A DNA stretch of 13,999 bases from NCBI GenBank assembly GCA_002476625.1, contig DLLC01000044.1:17225-31223 (forward strand), written 5' to 3'. A program made the position numbers and the translations under genes. The stretch comes from Porphyromonadaceae bacterium UBA7572 (lineage in GTDB: Bacteria; Bacteroidota; Bacteroidia; Bacteroidales; Muribaculaceae). The notes beneath the pieces were generated by a model, which saw nothing but the letters and a program-made list of their open reading frames with translations, was not told where the DNA came from and did no database searches. This document shows, piece by piece, positions 7,306 through 13,898 of the stretch; the first letter of the stretch is position 1, and every line of letters begins with the position of its first letter.

Positions 7306-8484
7306 TTAGCGTCTGTGCCCACCTCCGCCTGAGAATCCACCACCGGAACGGCCTCCTGAGAATCCTCCGCCAGAGAAGCTACCGCTGCCTCCACCCCAGC
7401 TTGATGATGAAGACGAACGCTCAAAGCTGCGTGAGGTGGAACGACTTTCGTAAGAGGAGCGTGAAGGCTGCTGGGTGGCGTAGCCCGGACGGCTTTGACC
7501 GAAGGTGCTATTATTGACGGTGGAGGATGGCCTACGGCTGTAGCTGGTAACAGCTCCGGATCCCACATTGCCTACAGCATAGCCAGGACGACCGCCCGAC
7601 ACGTTGGTAGAGCTATAGCGGCCGTTCCCACTATAACTGGCCGATGATGACGGACGGCGTGAGCCCACGCTTGTGCTGCCACCATTGGAGGTGTAGTAGT
7701 TAGGGCGGCGGCCACCGCTCACGTTTGTGCCGCTGTATGATGCTCCTGCGCCTGGACGACGGCCATTGCCTGCGTAATATCCATGTCCCCATCCAGGGCC
7801 TCCCCAAGGATGTGATGGACGGAACCAAGAGTCATGCCAAGGATGGTGCCAAGCCCAGTCTGAACCGAACCAAGGGTCGCACCATGAATGGCGCCAAGCC
7901 CAATTTGAACCAAACCAGGGGTCGTACCATGTGCTGTACCAAGGGCTGCTCCAGCTCCAGCTCCAACTCCAACTTGGTCCATACCAAGAGGCATACCAGG
8001 GGTCGGCAATCACTCCCCAACCCCAATCATAGGTGGGGAAAGTGCTGCCCACCACGATGTTCACGGTTGGGGTGGTGTCGTAGTATAGAGTGATGAGTTC
8101 GTCGTCACCCGAACCACTCACCACATTGGGGTCGTAGAATCGCTCAATACGCTCGGTGTTGGCGAATTTGCCGCCTTCTATAAAGGCGGAGTCGCTACTG
8201 GAAGAATCGGCCATTGCGCTTCTGCTGTATGCGCCTCTGCGGTTATATTCATCGTCGCTTCTTGCTGCCGAAGAACCGGAGTTAGCGGGAATGCGATAGC
8301 GGCGTGGCGTTATGTTTGCGCCACTTCTTGATTGAGAAGTTCTTACAGGGGTGGTAATGACTTTCTCTGTGGGTTTGGAAGATTCACTACCATCGTAATA
8401 GATGTCGTCGAAGTCCTGGGCCTGTGCGAGCATGCCAAGGCCAAGTAGCCCAACTCCTAATAAAGCAGTTAATCTGTAACACAT
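7306..8484 (-). CDS. Secreted Trp- and Gly/Ser-rich low-complexity protein, unknown function
   Basis: This is a 392-residue protein I do not recognise. A Sec signal peptide (MCYRLTALLGVGLLGLGMLA, then QA, cleaved before Q23) leads to DFDDIYYDGSE, an opening also seen in other Bacteroidales exported proteins. Residues to about 150 are polar with Ser/Arg-rich stretches, and one short ordered-looking block, ELITLYYDTTPTVNIVVGS, lies near 130-150. From about 153 to 235 the chain is packed with Trp in Trp-aromatic and Ser-Trp steps, including four Ser-Trp pairs and a 15-residue DPWFGS unit. The rest is Arg, Gly, Ser and Tyr-rich and ends in repeated SGGGF-type units and HRR, similar to Gly-rich tails of some envelope proteins. 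No catalytic motif is visible. Its position just upstream of a FadL-type porin suggests an envelope or periplasmic role. No consensus promoter was found; TACATTTA at 8507-8500 misses by one base. Confidence 0.8.
   Translation of the reverse strand: MCYRLTALLGVGLLGLGMLAQAQDFDDIYYDGSESSKPTEKVITTPVRTSQSRSGANITPRRYRIPANSGSSAARSDDEYNRRGAYSRSAMADSSSSDSAFIEGGKFANTERIERFYDPNVVSGSGDDELITLYYDTTPTVNIVVGSTFPTYDWGWGVIADPWYASWYGPSWSWSWSWSSPWYSTWYDPWFGSNWAWRHSWCDPWFGSDWAWHHPWHDSWFRPSHPWGGPGWGHGYYAGNGRRPGAGASYSGTNVSGGRRPNYYTSNGGSTSVGSRRPSSSASYSGNGRYSSTNVSGGRPGYAVGNVGSGAVTSYSRRPSSTVNNSTFGQSRPGYATQQPSRSSYESRSTSRSFERSSSSSSWGGGSGSFSGGGFSGGRSGGGFSGGGGHRR
7822..7944 (-). repeat. 45-bp in-frame tandem repeat, about 2.7 copies
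   Basis: Units begin at 7822, 7867 and 7912 and are exactly 45 bp each. On the plus strand each opens with gAACCAa-type sequence, then GTCnnnCCA; the first two also share CCAAGCCCA and TGAACC. They encode a 15-residue unit of the form DPWFGS(N/D)WAW(R/H)H(S/P)W(C/H) around residues 181-221 of the Trp-rich protein. Synonymous and conservative differences between units show that they have diverged but keep the Trp positions. Confidence 0.85.
7951..7974 (-). repeat. Hexanucleotide repeat coding for four Ser-Trp pairs
   Basis: Four consecutive 6-bp units (CCAGCT twice, CCAACT twice on the plus strand) encode Ser-Trp repeated four times. The repeat lies directly before the 45-bp repeat in the reading direction. 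It keeps frame, so copy-number change would alter length without a frameshift. Confidence 0.85.
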
Positions 8485-8823
8485 AATAATATAATGTTTT
8501 AAATGTAGTTCGTATTTTTAATTTTTGGGTTTTAGACTTGTCCAATTGTCCGAAGTTTAAAAAATTTATGCTAATTTACTGATAAAAATCAGAAATTGGT
8601 GAAACCATCGTGTTAAAAACGTGGAATTTAAGCATTTTTTAGAAGGCATAGCGCTATATGGAATTGTTTTTATGTGCAGGTGTGTGAGAGTTCTCGCTTA
8701 AGGTGGAGAAAAGCGGTGTAATGGACTTGCGAAGTTAGATGGCGTTTGTGAATAGGAAAATGTCAATTTGCTATGGTAAAGTATGATTTTTTGAAATTTT
8801 CAGAAAAATATTCACTTAAAAGT

Positions 8824-8854
8824 ATTGCCATATTGAAAATTTGGTATATATTTG
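8824..8854 (+). promoter_or_regulatory. Promoter of gdhA
   Basis: TATATTTG (8847-8854) matches the -7 consensus. TATTG at 8823-8827 gives a three-of-four match to the -33 TTTG with 19-bp spacing. Transcription should start near 8860, leaving a leader of about 80 nt, long by the standards of this window. The leader is A-rich just before the ATG at 8940 and has no clear Shine-Dalgarno site. Confidence 0.65.
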
Positions 8855-8885
8855 CCATGTCGTTAGCAGAAAAGGCTTATGGCAA
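8825..8885 (+). repeat. TTGCCAT motif in three copies at 27-bp steps over the gdhA promoter
   Basis: TTGCCAT occurs at 8825-8831 (overlapping the -33) and at 8852-8858 (overlapping the -7 and start site). Its reverse complement ATGGCAA lies at 8879-8885. The copies start exactly 27 bp apart. The second and third form a longer 9-bp inverted repeat, ATTTGCCAT (8850-8858) and ATGGCAAAT (8879-8887). This could be an operator set or, for the inverted pair, a hairpin at the extreme 5' end of the mRNA. The role is inferred. Confidence 0.5.
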
Positions 8886-8939
8886 ATACTCTGAGATAAT
8901 AAACAACAACTATTAACAATAACTTAAAAAATATCTATC

Positions 8940-10280
8940 ATGAATGTTGATAAGATTTTAGCTAATCTCGAGGCAAAACATCCTGGTGAAAAGGAATATT
9001 TGCAGGCTGTGCGTGAAGTTCTCTTAACCGTGCAAGACGAGTATAACAAGCACCCCGAATTTGAAAAGGCAAAAATCATTGAACGTATGGTTGAGCCTGA
9101 CCGTATTCTCACATTCCGTGTGACATGGGTAGATGACAAGGGTGAAGTTCAGAATAACATTGGCTATCGCGTTCAGTTCAACAATGCTATTGGCCCGTAC
9201 AAGGGCGGTATTCGTTTCCATGCCTCTGTTAACCTCTCTATCTTGAAGTTCCTTGGCTTTGAGCAAACATTTAAGAATGCGCTTACCACGCTTCCTATGG
9301 GTGGTGCAAAGGGTGGTTCAGACTTTAGCCCACGTGGAAAGAGCGATGCAGAGATTATGCGTTTCTGCCAGGCGTTTATGATAGAGCTGTGGCGTAACAT
9401 TGGCCCTGACATGGATGTGCCAGCCGGTGATATCGGCGTTGGTGGCCGTGAAGTGGGCTATCTCTTTGGCATGTACAAGAAGCTCACTCGTGAACACACC
9501 GGTACTCTTACAGGCAAGGGCTTTGAGTTTGGCGGTAGCCGCATTCGCCCTGAAGCCACAGGCTATGGTGCTTGCTATTATGTGCAGAGCATGCTGAAAG
9601 ACCTTGGCACAGACTTCAAGGGTAAGACTGTGGCAGTTTCGGGCTTCGGTAATGTGGCATGGGGTGCAGTGTCGAAAGCTACACAGCTTGGTGCTAAAGT
9701 GGTTACAATTTCTGGCCCTGACGGCTATATCTACGATCCAGATGGCATCAATACTCCTGACAAGATTGAAACAATGCTTGAACTTCGTGCATCGGGCAAC
9801 GACGTGTGCGCGCCATACGCAGAGAAATATCCAAACGCTAAGTTCTTCGCTGGCAAAAAGCCATGGGAGCAGAAAGTGGACATCGCAATGCCTTGCGCCA
9901 CTCAGAACGAAGTGAGCAAAGCTGACGCTGAAATGCTTCGCGACAACAAGGTGCTTCTTGTGGCAGAAGTTTCTAACATGGGCTGTACGGCCGAAGCTAT
10001 TGATGTGTTCTTGGCCAACAAGATGGTTTACGCACCAGGTAAGGCTGTGAATGCAGGTGGTGTGGCTACTTCTGGACTTGAAATGACTCAGAACGCTCAG
10101 CACATCTACTGGAGCGCAGAAGAAGTGGATAAGAACCTTCACAGAATTATGAAGGATATCTATGACCAATGCGTGAAGTATGGTAAGGAAGAAGATGGCT
10201 ATATGAACTATATGAAGGGCGCCAACATAGCTGGCTTTATGAAAGTGGCTCACGCTATGATGGGACAAGGCGTTATCTAA
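8940..10280 (+). CDS. gdhA: Glutamate dehydrogenase, hexameric NADP-type
   Basis: The enzyme interconverts 2-oxoglutarate plus ammonia and glutamate, the main ammonia-assimilating reaction in many gut Bacteroidales. The length of 446 residues is standard for the small hexameric form. The N-terminal domain has GPYKGGIRFHASVNLSILKF and FEQTFKNALTTLPMGGAKGG, with catalytic Lys at K124, then DVPAGDIGVGGREVGYLFG. The Rossmann loop is SGFGNVA (234-240). The second strand ends in ISGPDG (257-262), with S258 where NAD-specific enzymes tend to carry an acidic residue, which favours NADP or dual use. NAGGVATSGLEMTQNA is the conserved C-terminal block. ATG 8940 is the first start in frame and gives the normal N-terminus MNVDKILANLE. 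The gene stands alone, with its own promoter and terminator. It supplies glutamate, the amino donor used by SerC. Confidence 0.97.
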   Translation: MNVDKILANLEAKHPGEKEYLQAVREVLLTVQDEYNKHPEFEKAKIIERMVEPDRILTFRVTWVDDKGEVQNNIGYRVQFNNAIGPYKGGIRFHASVNLSILKFLGFEQTFKNALTTLPMGGAKGGSDFSPRGKSDAEIMRFCQAFMIELWRNIGPDMDVPAGDIGVGGREVGYLFGMYKKLTREHTGTLTGKGFEFGGSRIRPEATGYGACYYVQSMLKDLGTDFKGKTVAVSGFGNVAWGAVSKATQLGAKVVTISGPDGYIYDPDGINTPDKIETMLELRASGNDVCAPYAEKYPNAKFFAGKKPWEQKVDIAMPCATQNEVSKADAEMLRDNKVLLVAEVSNMGCTAEAIDVFLANKMVYAPGKAVNAGGVATSGLEMTQNAQHIYWSAEEVDKNLHRIMKDIYDQCVKYGKEEDGYMNYMKGANIAGFMKVAHAMMGQGVI

Positions 10281-10312
10281 TTAATCCACGTCCACAAGAA
10301 ATAATATGATAT

Positions 10313-10356
10313 AGAAATGCGGCACTTCGCTCTTATGCGTTAAGTGCCGCATTTCT
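10313..10356 (+). terminator. Strong hairpin terminator of gdhA
   Basis: A perfect 15-bp inverted repeat runs from AGAAATGCGGCACTT (10313-10327) to AAGTGCCGCATTTCT (10342-10356), starting 33 bp past the gdhA stop. The ATTTCTT segment doubles as a short U-rich tail if only the GC-rich core folds. A second upstream segment, CACAAGAAAT (10293-10302), is also complementary to 10351-10360. Confidence 0.85.
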
Positions 10357-10496
10357 TGTGTAATATAACACGCTCTCATTAGGAAAATCGTGTGGCGGCA
10401 TTGAACGTTAATAGTTGTAATTGATTAATGGCGTGATGATTGGATGTTTGAAAATAGGAGGGGGAGAGCGCGATGATGCATATGGAGATGGGAATG

Positions 10497-10533
10497 AAAA
10501 AGCCACGAGGCATATTTTGCTTCGTGGCTTTTC
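10497..10533 (-). terminator. Terminator of bamD-rpoZ, possibly bidirectional
   Basis: AGCCACGA (10501-10508) pairs with TCGTGGCT (10522-10529), extended by flanking A and T runs on both sides. On the minus strand the stem is followed by a T-run, as expected for the rpoZ transcript, 45 bp past its stop. The T-run on the plus side would also catch read-through from gdhA. The roughly 140 bp between this and the gdhA terminator hold nothing I can support. Confidence 0.8.
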
Positions 10534-10577
10534 TATGATTACTGTTTGATATATTTATATATTATCAAATCCTCTAT

Positions 10578-10916
10578 TTAGAAGTCGAGCCCATCTTTTT
10601 CCTTGGCCAGGTTGCGGTAATAAATTTTTCCGTCCTTAAACTCCTGTGTAGCAATGAGGGTTGGCTTAGGAAGTTTTTCATAATAGCGGGAAATTTCGAT
10701 TTGTTCGCGGTTCTCGGAGATTTCCTCCAAGTTGTCGCTCATCGAAGCGAACTCTTGAAGTTTCTTTTCCAGATCGCTTTTCATTTCTGCCGCTATTTGA
10801 TTTGCACGTTTGCTGATAATAGTAACACTCTCATAGATGTTGCCAGTGGGTTTAGCGAGCTCAATGAGGTCGTTTACAGTAGTTGTCTGCGGTGCGTTAG
10901 TCTTTTTGTAATCCAT
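10578..10916 (-). CDS. rpoZ: RNA polymerase omega subunit, Bacteroidota type
   Basis: A 112-residue protein of the RpoZ/Rpb6 family, which helps assemble and stabilise RNA polymerase by holding the beta' subunit. The recognisable core is GNIYESVTIISKRANQIAAE (about 25-44), followed by a helix rich in Lys and Glu and the segment EISRYYEKLPKPTLIATQEF. The Bacteroidota form diverges from proteobacterial omega (longer N-terminus, no MARVT start), which is why automatic annotation sometimes leaves it hypothetical. The start MDYKKTNAPQ is the first ATG in frame. It lies 29 bp after bamD on the same strand with no separate promoter, so it is probably co-transcribed, and it ends before the hairpin at 10497-10533. 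Confidence 0.88.
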   Translation of the reverse strand: MDYKKTNAPQTTTVNDLIELAKPTGNIYESVTIISKRANQIAAEMKSDLEKKLQEFASMSDNLEEISENREQIEISRYYEKLPKPTLIATQEFKDGKIYYRNLAKEKDGLDF

Positions 10917-10945
10917 TTTAATTGAATCTTATATTGAATTGTTGC

Positions 10946-11758
10946 TTATTTGTCGTTGTTCACATGCTTGCTTGCAATCTTGAATATGTTGTCGGCCTCC
11001 TTGCGGTTTTGGCTGTCGGGGTAGTCGTTGATGAATGAGTAATATTCATCAATTACAGTGTTGAAACGTTCTTCCTTTTTCTCATCCACGCTTTCGCTGG
11101 CTTCGTTGAAGCGTGCTTTGAGTATAAGGAATTCAAGTTGCTCTTTGTATTTGCTGTAAGGATAGTCTTTAATTGCGTTTTTTGCGGTAATCACGCAACT
11201 CTCGTAGTTGTTGCCCATATAATTGCCGAGGTTGAAGTAGAGAGTGGCGTTTTGTAGCTGCTTGAGCACGAGTTTGTCTTGAAGCTCGAAAATCGCATTT
11301 TGTGCAATCGACACCTTGTCGCTCTTGGGAAAATAGTCGAGAAAGGCTTGAAGTTCCTCGATAGCCTTCATCGTTTCGCTTTGGTCGAGCTGGGGATCAG
11401 GAGAGTCAAGGTAATACCCGTAGCCCGCATAGAAGCGTGCCAGCTCGGTGTACTGCCCTTTAGGATATTGGGTGTAGTACTGCTTGAAGTAGGAGCCAGA
11501 GTTGAGGTAGTCCTTGTTCTCATAGTAGCTCAATCCCAGTAGGTAGAGCGCTTCCTCTGCTTTTGGCGTGCCACGAAACACGGTGTGAACATCTTCCAGC
11601 AGTGTGTAGGCTTGGGTGTATTTCTTTTGCTCAAACGCTTTTTTGGCGAACTCGAATTTGTAATTATAGTCGGTGCTTTTAAGCGCTTTGTTGTATTCGC
11701 CACAACTTGTGAGCAGTGCTGCCGCACATAATATTGTGATTATTTTACCAGTCATCAA
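10946..11758 (-). CDS. bamD: BamD, outer-membrane assembly lipoprotein
   Basis: BamD is the essential lipoprotein partner of BamA, binding incoming beta-barrel proteins at the periplasmic face of the outer membrane. The 270-residue product has a lipoprotein signal, MMTGKIITILCAAALLTSC, with lipid Cys at 19. The mature part is a series of TPR-like helix pairs: DYNYKFEFAKKAFEQKKY, GTPKAEEALYLLGLSYYENK, then YLNSGSYFKQYYTQYP with KGQY, and later ARFYAGYGYYLDSPDPQLDQ. The FxxxYP and SPDPQLDQ features are characteristic of BamD. Two adjacent ATG codons (11758 and 11755) are possible starts; I used the first. It leads rpoZ, linking envelope assembly and transcription in one unit, and is divergent from the U32 gene. 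It is probably needed to insert the FadL-type barrel encoded nearby. Confidence 0.92.
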   Translation of the reverse strand: MMTGKIITILCAAALLTSCGEYNKALKSTDYNYKFEFAKKAFEQKKYTQAYTLLEDVHTVFRGTPKAEEALYLLGLSYYENKDYLNSGSYFKQYYTQYPKGQYTELARFYAGYGYYLDSPDPQLDQSETMKAIEELQAFLDYFPKSDKVSIAQNAIFELQDKLVLKQLQNATLYFNLGNYMGNNYESCVITAKNAIKDYPYSKYKEQLEFLILKARFNEASESVDEKKEERFNTVIDEYYSFINDYPDSQNRKEADNIFKIASKHVNNDK

Positions 11759-11790
11759 CCTTTATAAAAATGCGTTTTTGTTCTAAACTG

Positions 11791-11821
11791 CAAAATTACT
11801 CATTATTTGCAAGAAAACAAG
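11791..11821 (-). promoter_or_regulatory. Promoter of bamD-rpoZ
   Basis: On the minus strand, TAATTTTG (11798-11791) is a full match to TAnnTTTG. CTTG (11821-11818), 19 bp upstream, matches three of four bases of the -33 TTTG. The leader should be about 25-30 nt. Confidence 0.6.
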
Positions 11822-11903
11822 CAAGAGAACTTAAAAAACTGCTAAAAATGCCAGTCGAATACGTAAACAATACTTAAATCAACAAAATTACGCCCTTTTT
11901 TAT

Positions 11904-11911
11904 TACATTTG
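11904..11911 (+). promoter_or_regulatory. -7 element directly in front of the U32 start codon
   Basis: TACATTTG matches the consensus exactly and ends only 8 bp before the ATG at 11920. With the usual start point a few bases after the TTTG, the mRNA would carry zero to about five leader bases. No good -33 TTTG is visible 19-21 bp upstream. Confidence 0.55.
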
Positions 11912-11919
11912 CGAAGAAA

Positions 11920-13776
11920 ATGAAAGACAAACGAAGAGAAATAGAGCTACTTGCACCTGCGCGTGATGCGGCAATTGCCATCGAGGCCATATTGCATGGC
12001 GCTGATGCCGTTTATATAGGACCAGAAAGCCATGGTGCCCGCACTTCGGCGGGAAACTCCACTGCCGACATTGCCCGTGTGGCCGACATTGCCCACCAGT
12101 ATGGGGCGCGAGTTTACGCTACCGTCAATACCCTCGTGTATGATTATGAGATACCTGCCGTGGAAAGGCTCATTTCAGACCTGTATGCTGCGGGAGTGGA
12201 TGCTTTGATTGTGCAGGATCTGGGCATTCTTCGGATGAATATTCCGCCTATTGCGCTGCATGCGAGCACCCAGTGTGACTTGCGCAACTCCGACAAAGCG
12301 AAATTCTTGGTGCAGATGGGGTTTTCTCAATTGGTGATGGCAAGAGAACTTTCGTTGAAAGAAATTTCTGAGATTCATGCGGCGGTCCCCGACACTCCGC
12401 TTGAGGCCTTTGTGCATGGAGCTTTGTGCGTGAGCTATAGCGGGCGATGCCAAGTGAGCCAATGCTTGAAGGGGAGGAGCGCTAACAGAGGGGAGTGCGC
12501 TCAAATTTGTCGGTTGCCTTTCGATTTGCTTGATGCAGACGGCAAAGTGCTGATGAGCAGTAAGCACTTGCTTTCTCTTCGCGACTATAATGCGAGCAAT
12601 CATCTTGAGGAGATGCTTGAAGCGGGTGTGTCGTCGTTAAAAATTGAGGGACGGCTAAAGGACGGAAACTATGTGAAGAATGTGGTGGCTTACTATCGTA
12701 AGGCTCTTGATGAAGTGATATCGCGTCGCTCCGACAGATATGTGAGGTCGTCGTACGGGAAATCTGACATTTCCTTCACGCCACAGCTTTCAAAAAGTTT
12801 TAACCGTTCGTTCACGTCATATTTCCTGACAGAGCGCCACCCCAAAAACGGTCACTCAATGGCTTCGCTCAACACTCCTAAATCGCTTGGCGAGCCTATC
12901 GGGAAAGTGCTTTATGCAAGGGGCAAGACTGTGCGAATTTCCACGGCGACTGCCATTTCCAACGGTGATGGCCTTAGCTATTTTGACCAGCGAGGCGAAT
13001 ATAGGGGATTTCGGGTGAATAAGGCTGATGGCTCTGACTTGGTTTTGAAAGACTCCGTTTCAATTCCTGCGGGAACAATGGTTTACAGAACTTTCGACAA
13101 AGCTTTTGACGACACCCTCAACGGAACAACGGCAGAACGCAAGGTGGCGGTTGATGCCAGGTTGTGGTGGGCACATGGCGAGCTGTGTCTTCAGATGAGC
13201 GATGAGAGAGGCAATCTCGTGGTGCAGACGATTGACTGCCTGGAATTAGATATGGCTAAAGGCGACCAAAGCAAGCAGCAAATGCAGGTTATTTCCAAGT
13301 TGGGTGGTACGATATATCGTTTGGAAAATGCGGCGTTGATGCCCAGCAAGTTTATTCCGTCGTCGATTTTGGCGAAATTGAGAAGAAAGGCTGTTGAGGC
13401 TCTTGACAGTGCGCAGCGTATCACTTTTAAACGCCCCCTGCGCTTGCCCGAACAAACCGATGCACCTACATTTTCAAAGCATCTAACTTATAGCGACAAC
13501 GTGGCAAACCATTTGGCCCGGCAAGTGTATGAGAGCCATGGCGCCGAAACCATAGACCCCGCGCTTGAATGCGAGATGCCAAGCACCATACCATCTGTGA
13601 TGCACACGCGCTACTGCATTCGTCGGGAGCTTGGGGCGTGTAAAAAGCAAAAAGGGGGCAAGACTCTCCCAGAAAAGCTGTTTTTGCGAACAGGTGCTAA
13701 TGTGCTGGAGGTGCATTTTGATTGTGCGAATTGCGAAATGCACATCACGGTGAAGAAAAATGCCGGAAAGGATTGA
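11920..13776 (+). CDS. rlhA: U32-family protein, probable 23S rRNA C2501 hydroxylase RlhA
   Basis: U32 proteins, long labelled peptidases or collagenases, are now known to act in oxygen-independent RNA hydroxylation with an iron-sulfur cluster and prephenate-derived chemistry. The N-terminus IELLAPARDAAIAIEAILHG with GADAVYIGPESHGAR is the family opening, and LEAFVHGALCVSYSGRCQVS (161-180) is the U32 signature. C170, C177, C193 and C197 form the C-x6-C-x15-C-x3-C set likely to bind the cluster. SSLKIEGRLKDGNYVKNVV follows. The long C-terminal half, absent from the short U32 proteins, resembles the DUF3656-bearing RlhA/YdcP group (about 650 residues in E. coli; 618 here). It ends with further Cys in IRRELGACKKQ and HFDCANCEMHI. 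I am sure of the family and moderately sure of the RlhA assignment; another U32 RNA hydroxylase is possible. The gene is divergent from bamD and has no clear terminator. Confidence 0.85.
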   Translation: MKDKRREIELLAPARDAAIAIEAILHGADAVYIGPESHGARTSAGNSTADIARVADIAHQYGARVYATVNTLVYDYEIPAVERLISDLYAAGVDALIVQDLGILRMNIPPIALHASTQCDLRNSDKAKFLVQMGFSQLVMARELSLKEISEIHAAVPDTPLEAFVHGALCVSYSGRCQVSQCLKGRSANRGECAQICRLPFDLLDADGKVLMSSKHLLSLRDYNASNHLEEMLEAGVSSLKIEGRLKDGNYVKNVVAYYRKALDEVISRRSDRYVRSSYGKSDISFTPQLSKSFNRSFTSYFLTERHPKNGHSMASLNTPKSLGEPIGKVLYARGKTVRISTATAISNGDGLSYFDQRGEYRGFRVNKADGSDLVLKDSVSIPAGTMVYRTFDKAFDDTLNGTTAERKVAVDARLWWAHGELCLQMSDERGNLVVQTIDCLELDMAKGDQSKQQMQVISKLGGTIYRLENAALMPSKFIPSSILAKLRRKAVEALDSAQRITFKRPLRLPEQTDAPTFSKHLTYSDNVANHLARQVYESHGAETIDPALECEMPSTIPSVMHTRYCIRRELGACKKQKGGKTLPEKLFLRTGANVLEVHFDCANCEMHITVKKNAGKD

Positions 13777-13850
13777 ACTCTTACACAAAAAAGGAAAACA
13801 GATATTTTTCTGCAAGATAATTTATTATGTGATTTTAAATCAATTTATGT

Positions 13851-13858
13851 TACTTTTG
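13851..13858 (+). promoter_or_regulatory. -7 element of the gene at the window end
   Basis: TACTTTTG matches TAnnTTTG and lies 40 bp before the ATG at 13899, leaving a leader of about 35 nt. No convincing -33 is seen. Its presence suggests the last gene does not depend on read-through from the U32 gene. Confidence 0.55.
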
Positions 13859-13898
13859 CGAAACAAACTTAATATTTAACCACTTAAAATTAACTCTT

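Larger units (their letters stand above)
8485..8939. other. 455-bp gene-free region upstream of gdhA
   Basis: No coding frame of substance is present; the longest ATG frames on the plus strand here are about 15 codons. The right-hand 120 bp hold the gdhA promoter and its repeat. The rest, about 8510-8800, is AT-rich with only small structures: a 5-bp hairpin CTGAT-AAAA-ATCAG at 8579-8592 and the 10-bp palindrome ATAGCGCTAT at 8648-8657. Neither is beyond chance. A near-match -7 box for the minus-strand gene (TACATTTA) lies at 8507-8500. Confidence 0.5.

Noticed and set aside
7719..8026. Long open frames on both strands with repeat-rich products inside the Trp-rich gene
   Set aside because: They are shadow frames created by the tandem repeats; only the 392-codon frame has a signal peptide and a consistent start.
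8648..8657. Palindrome ATAGCGCTAT in the gene-free region
   Set aside because: A 10-bp palindrome without flanking extension, repetition or promoter contact is within chance.
10357..10496. Possible small ORF after gdhA (ATG near 10436)
   Set aside because: The frame runs into the terminator hairpin at 10497-10533, has no promoter and resembles no protein family.
13787..13816. Hairpin CAGA/TCTG after the U32 gene as a terminator
   Set aside because: Only a 4-bp stem, no clean U-tract on the plus strand and no GC core; too weak to call.
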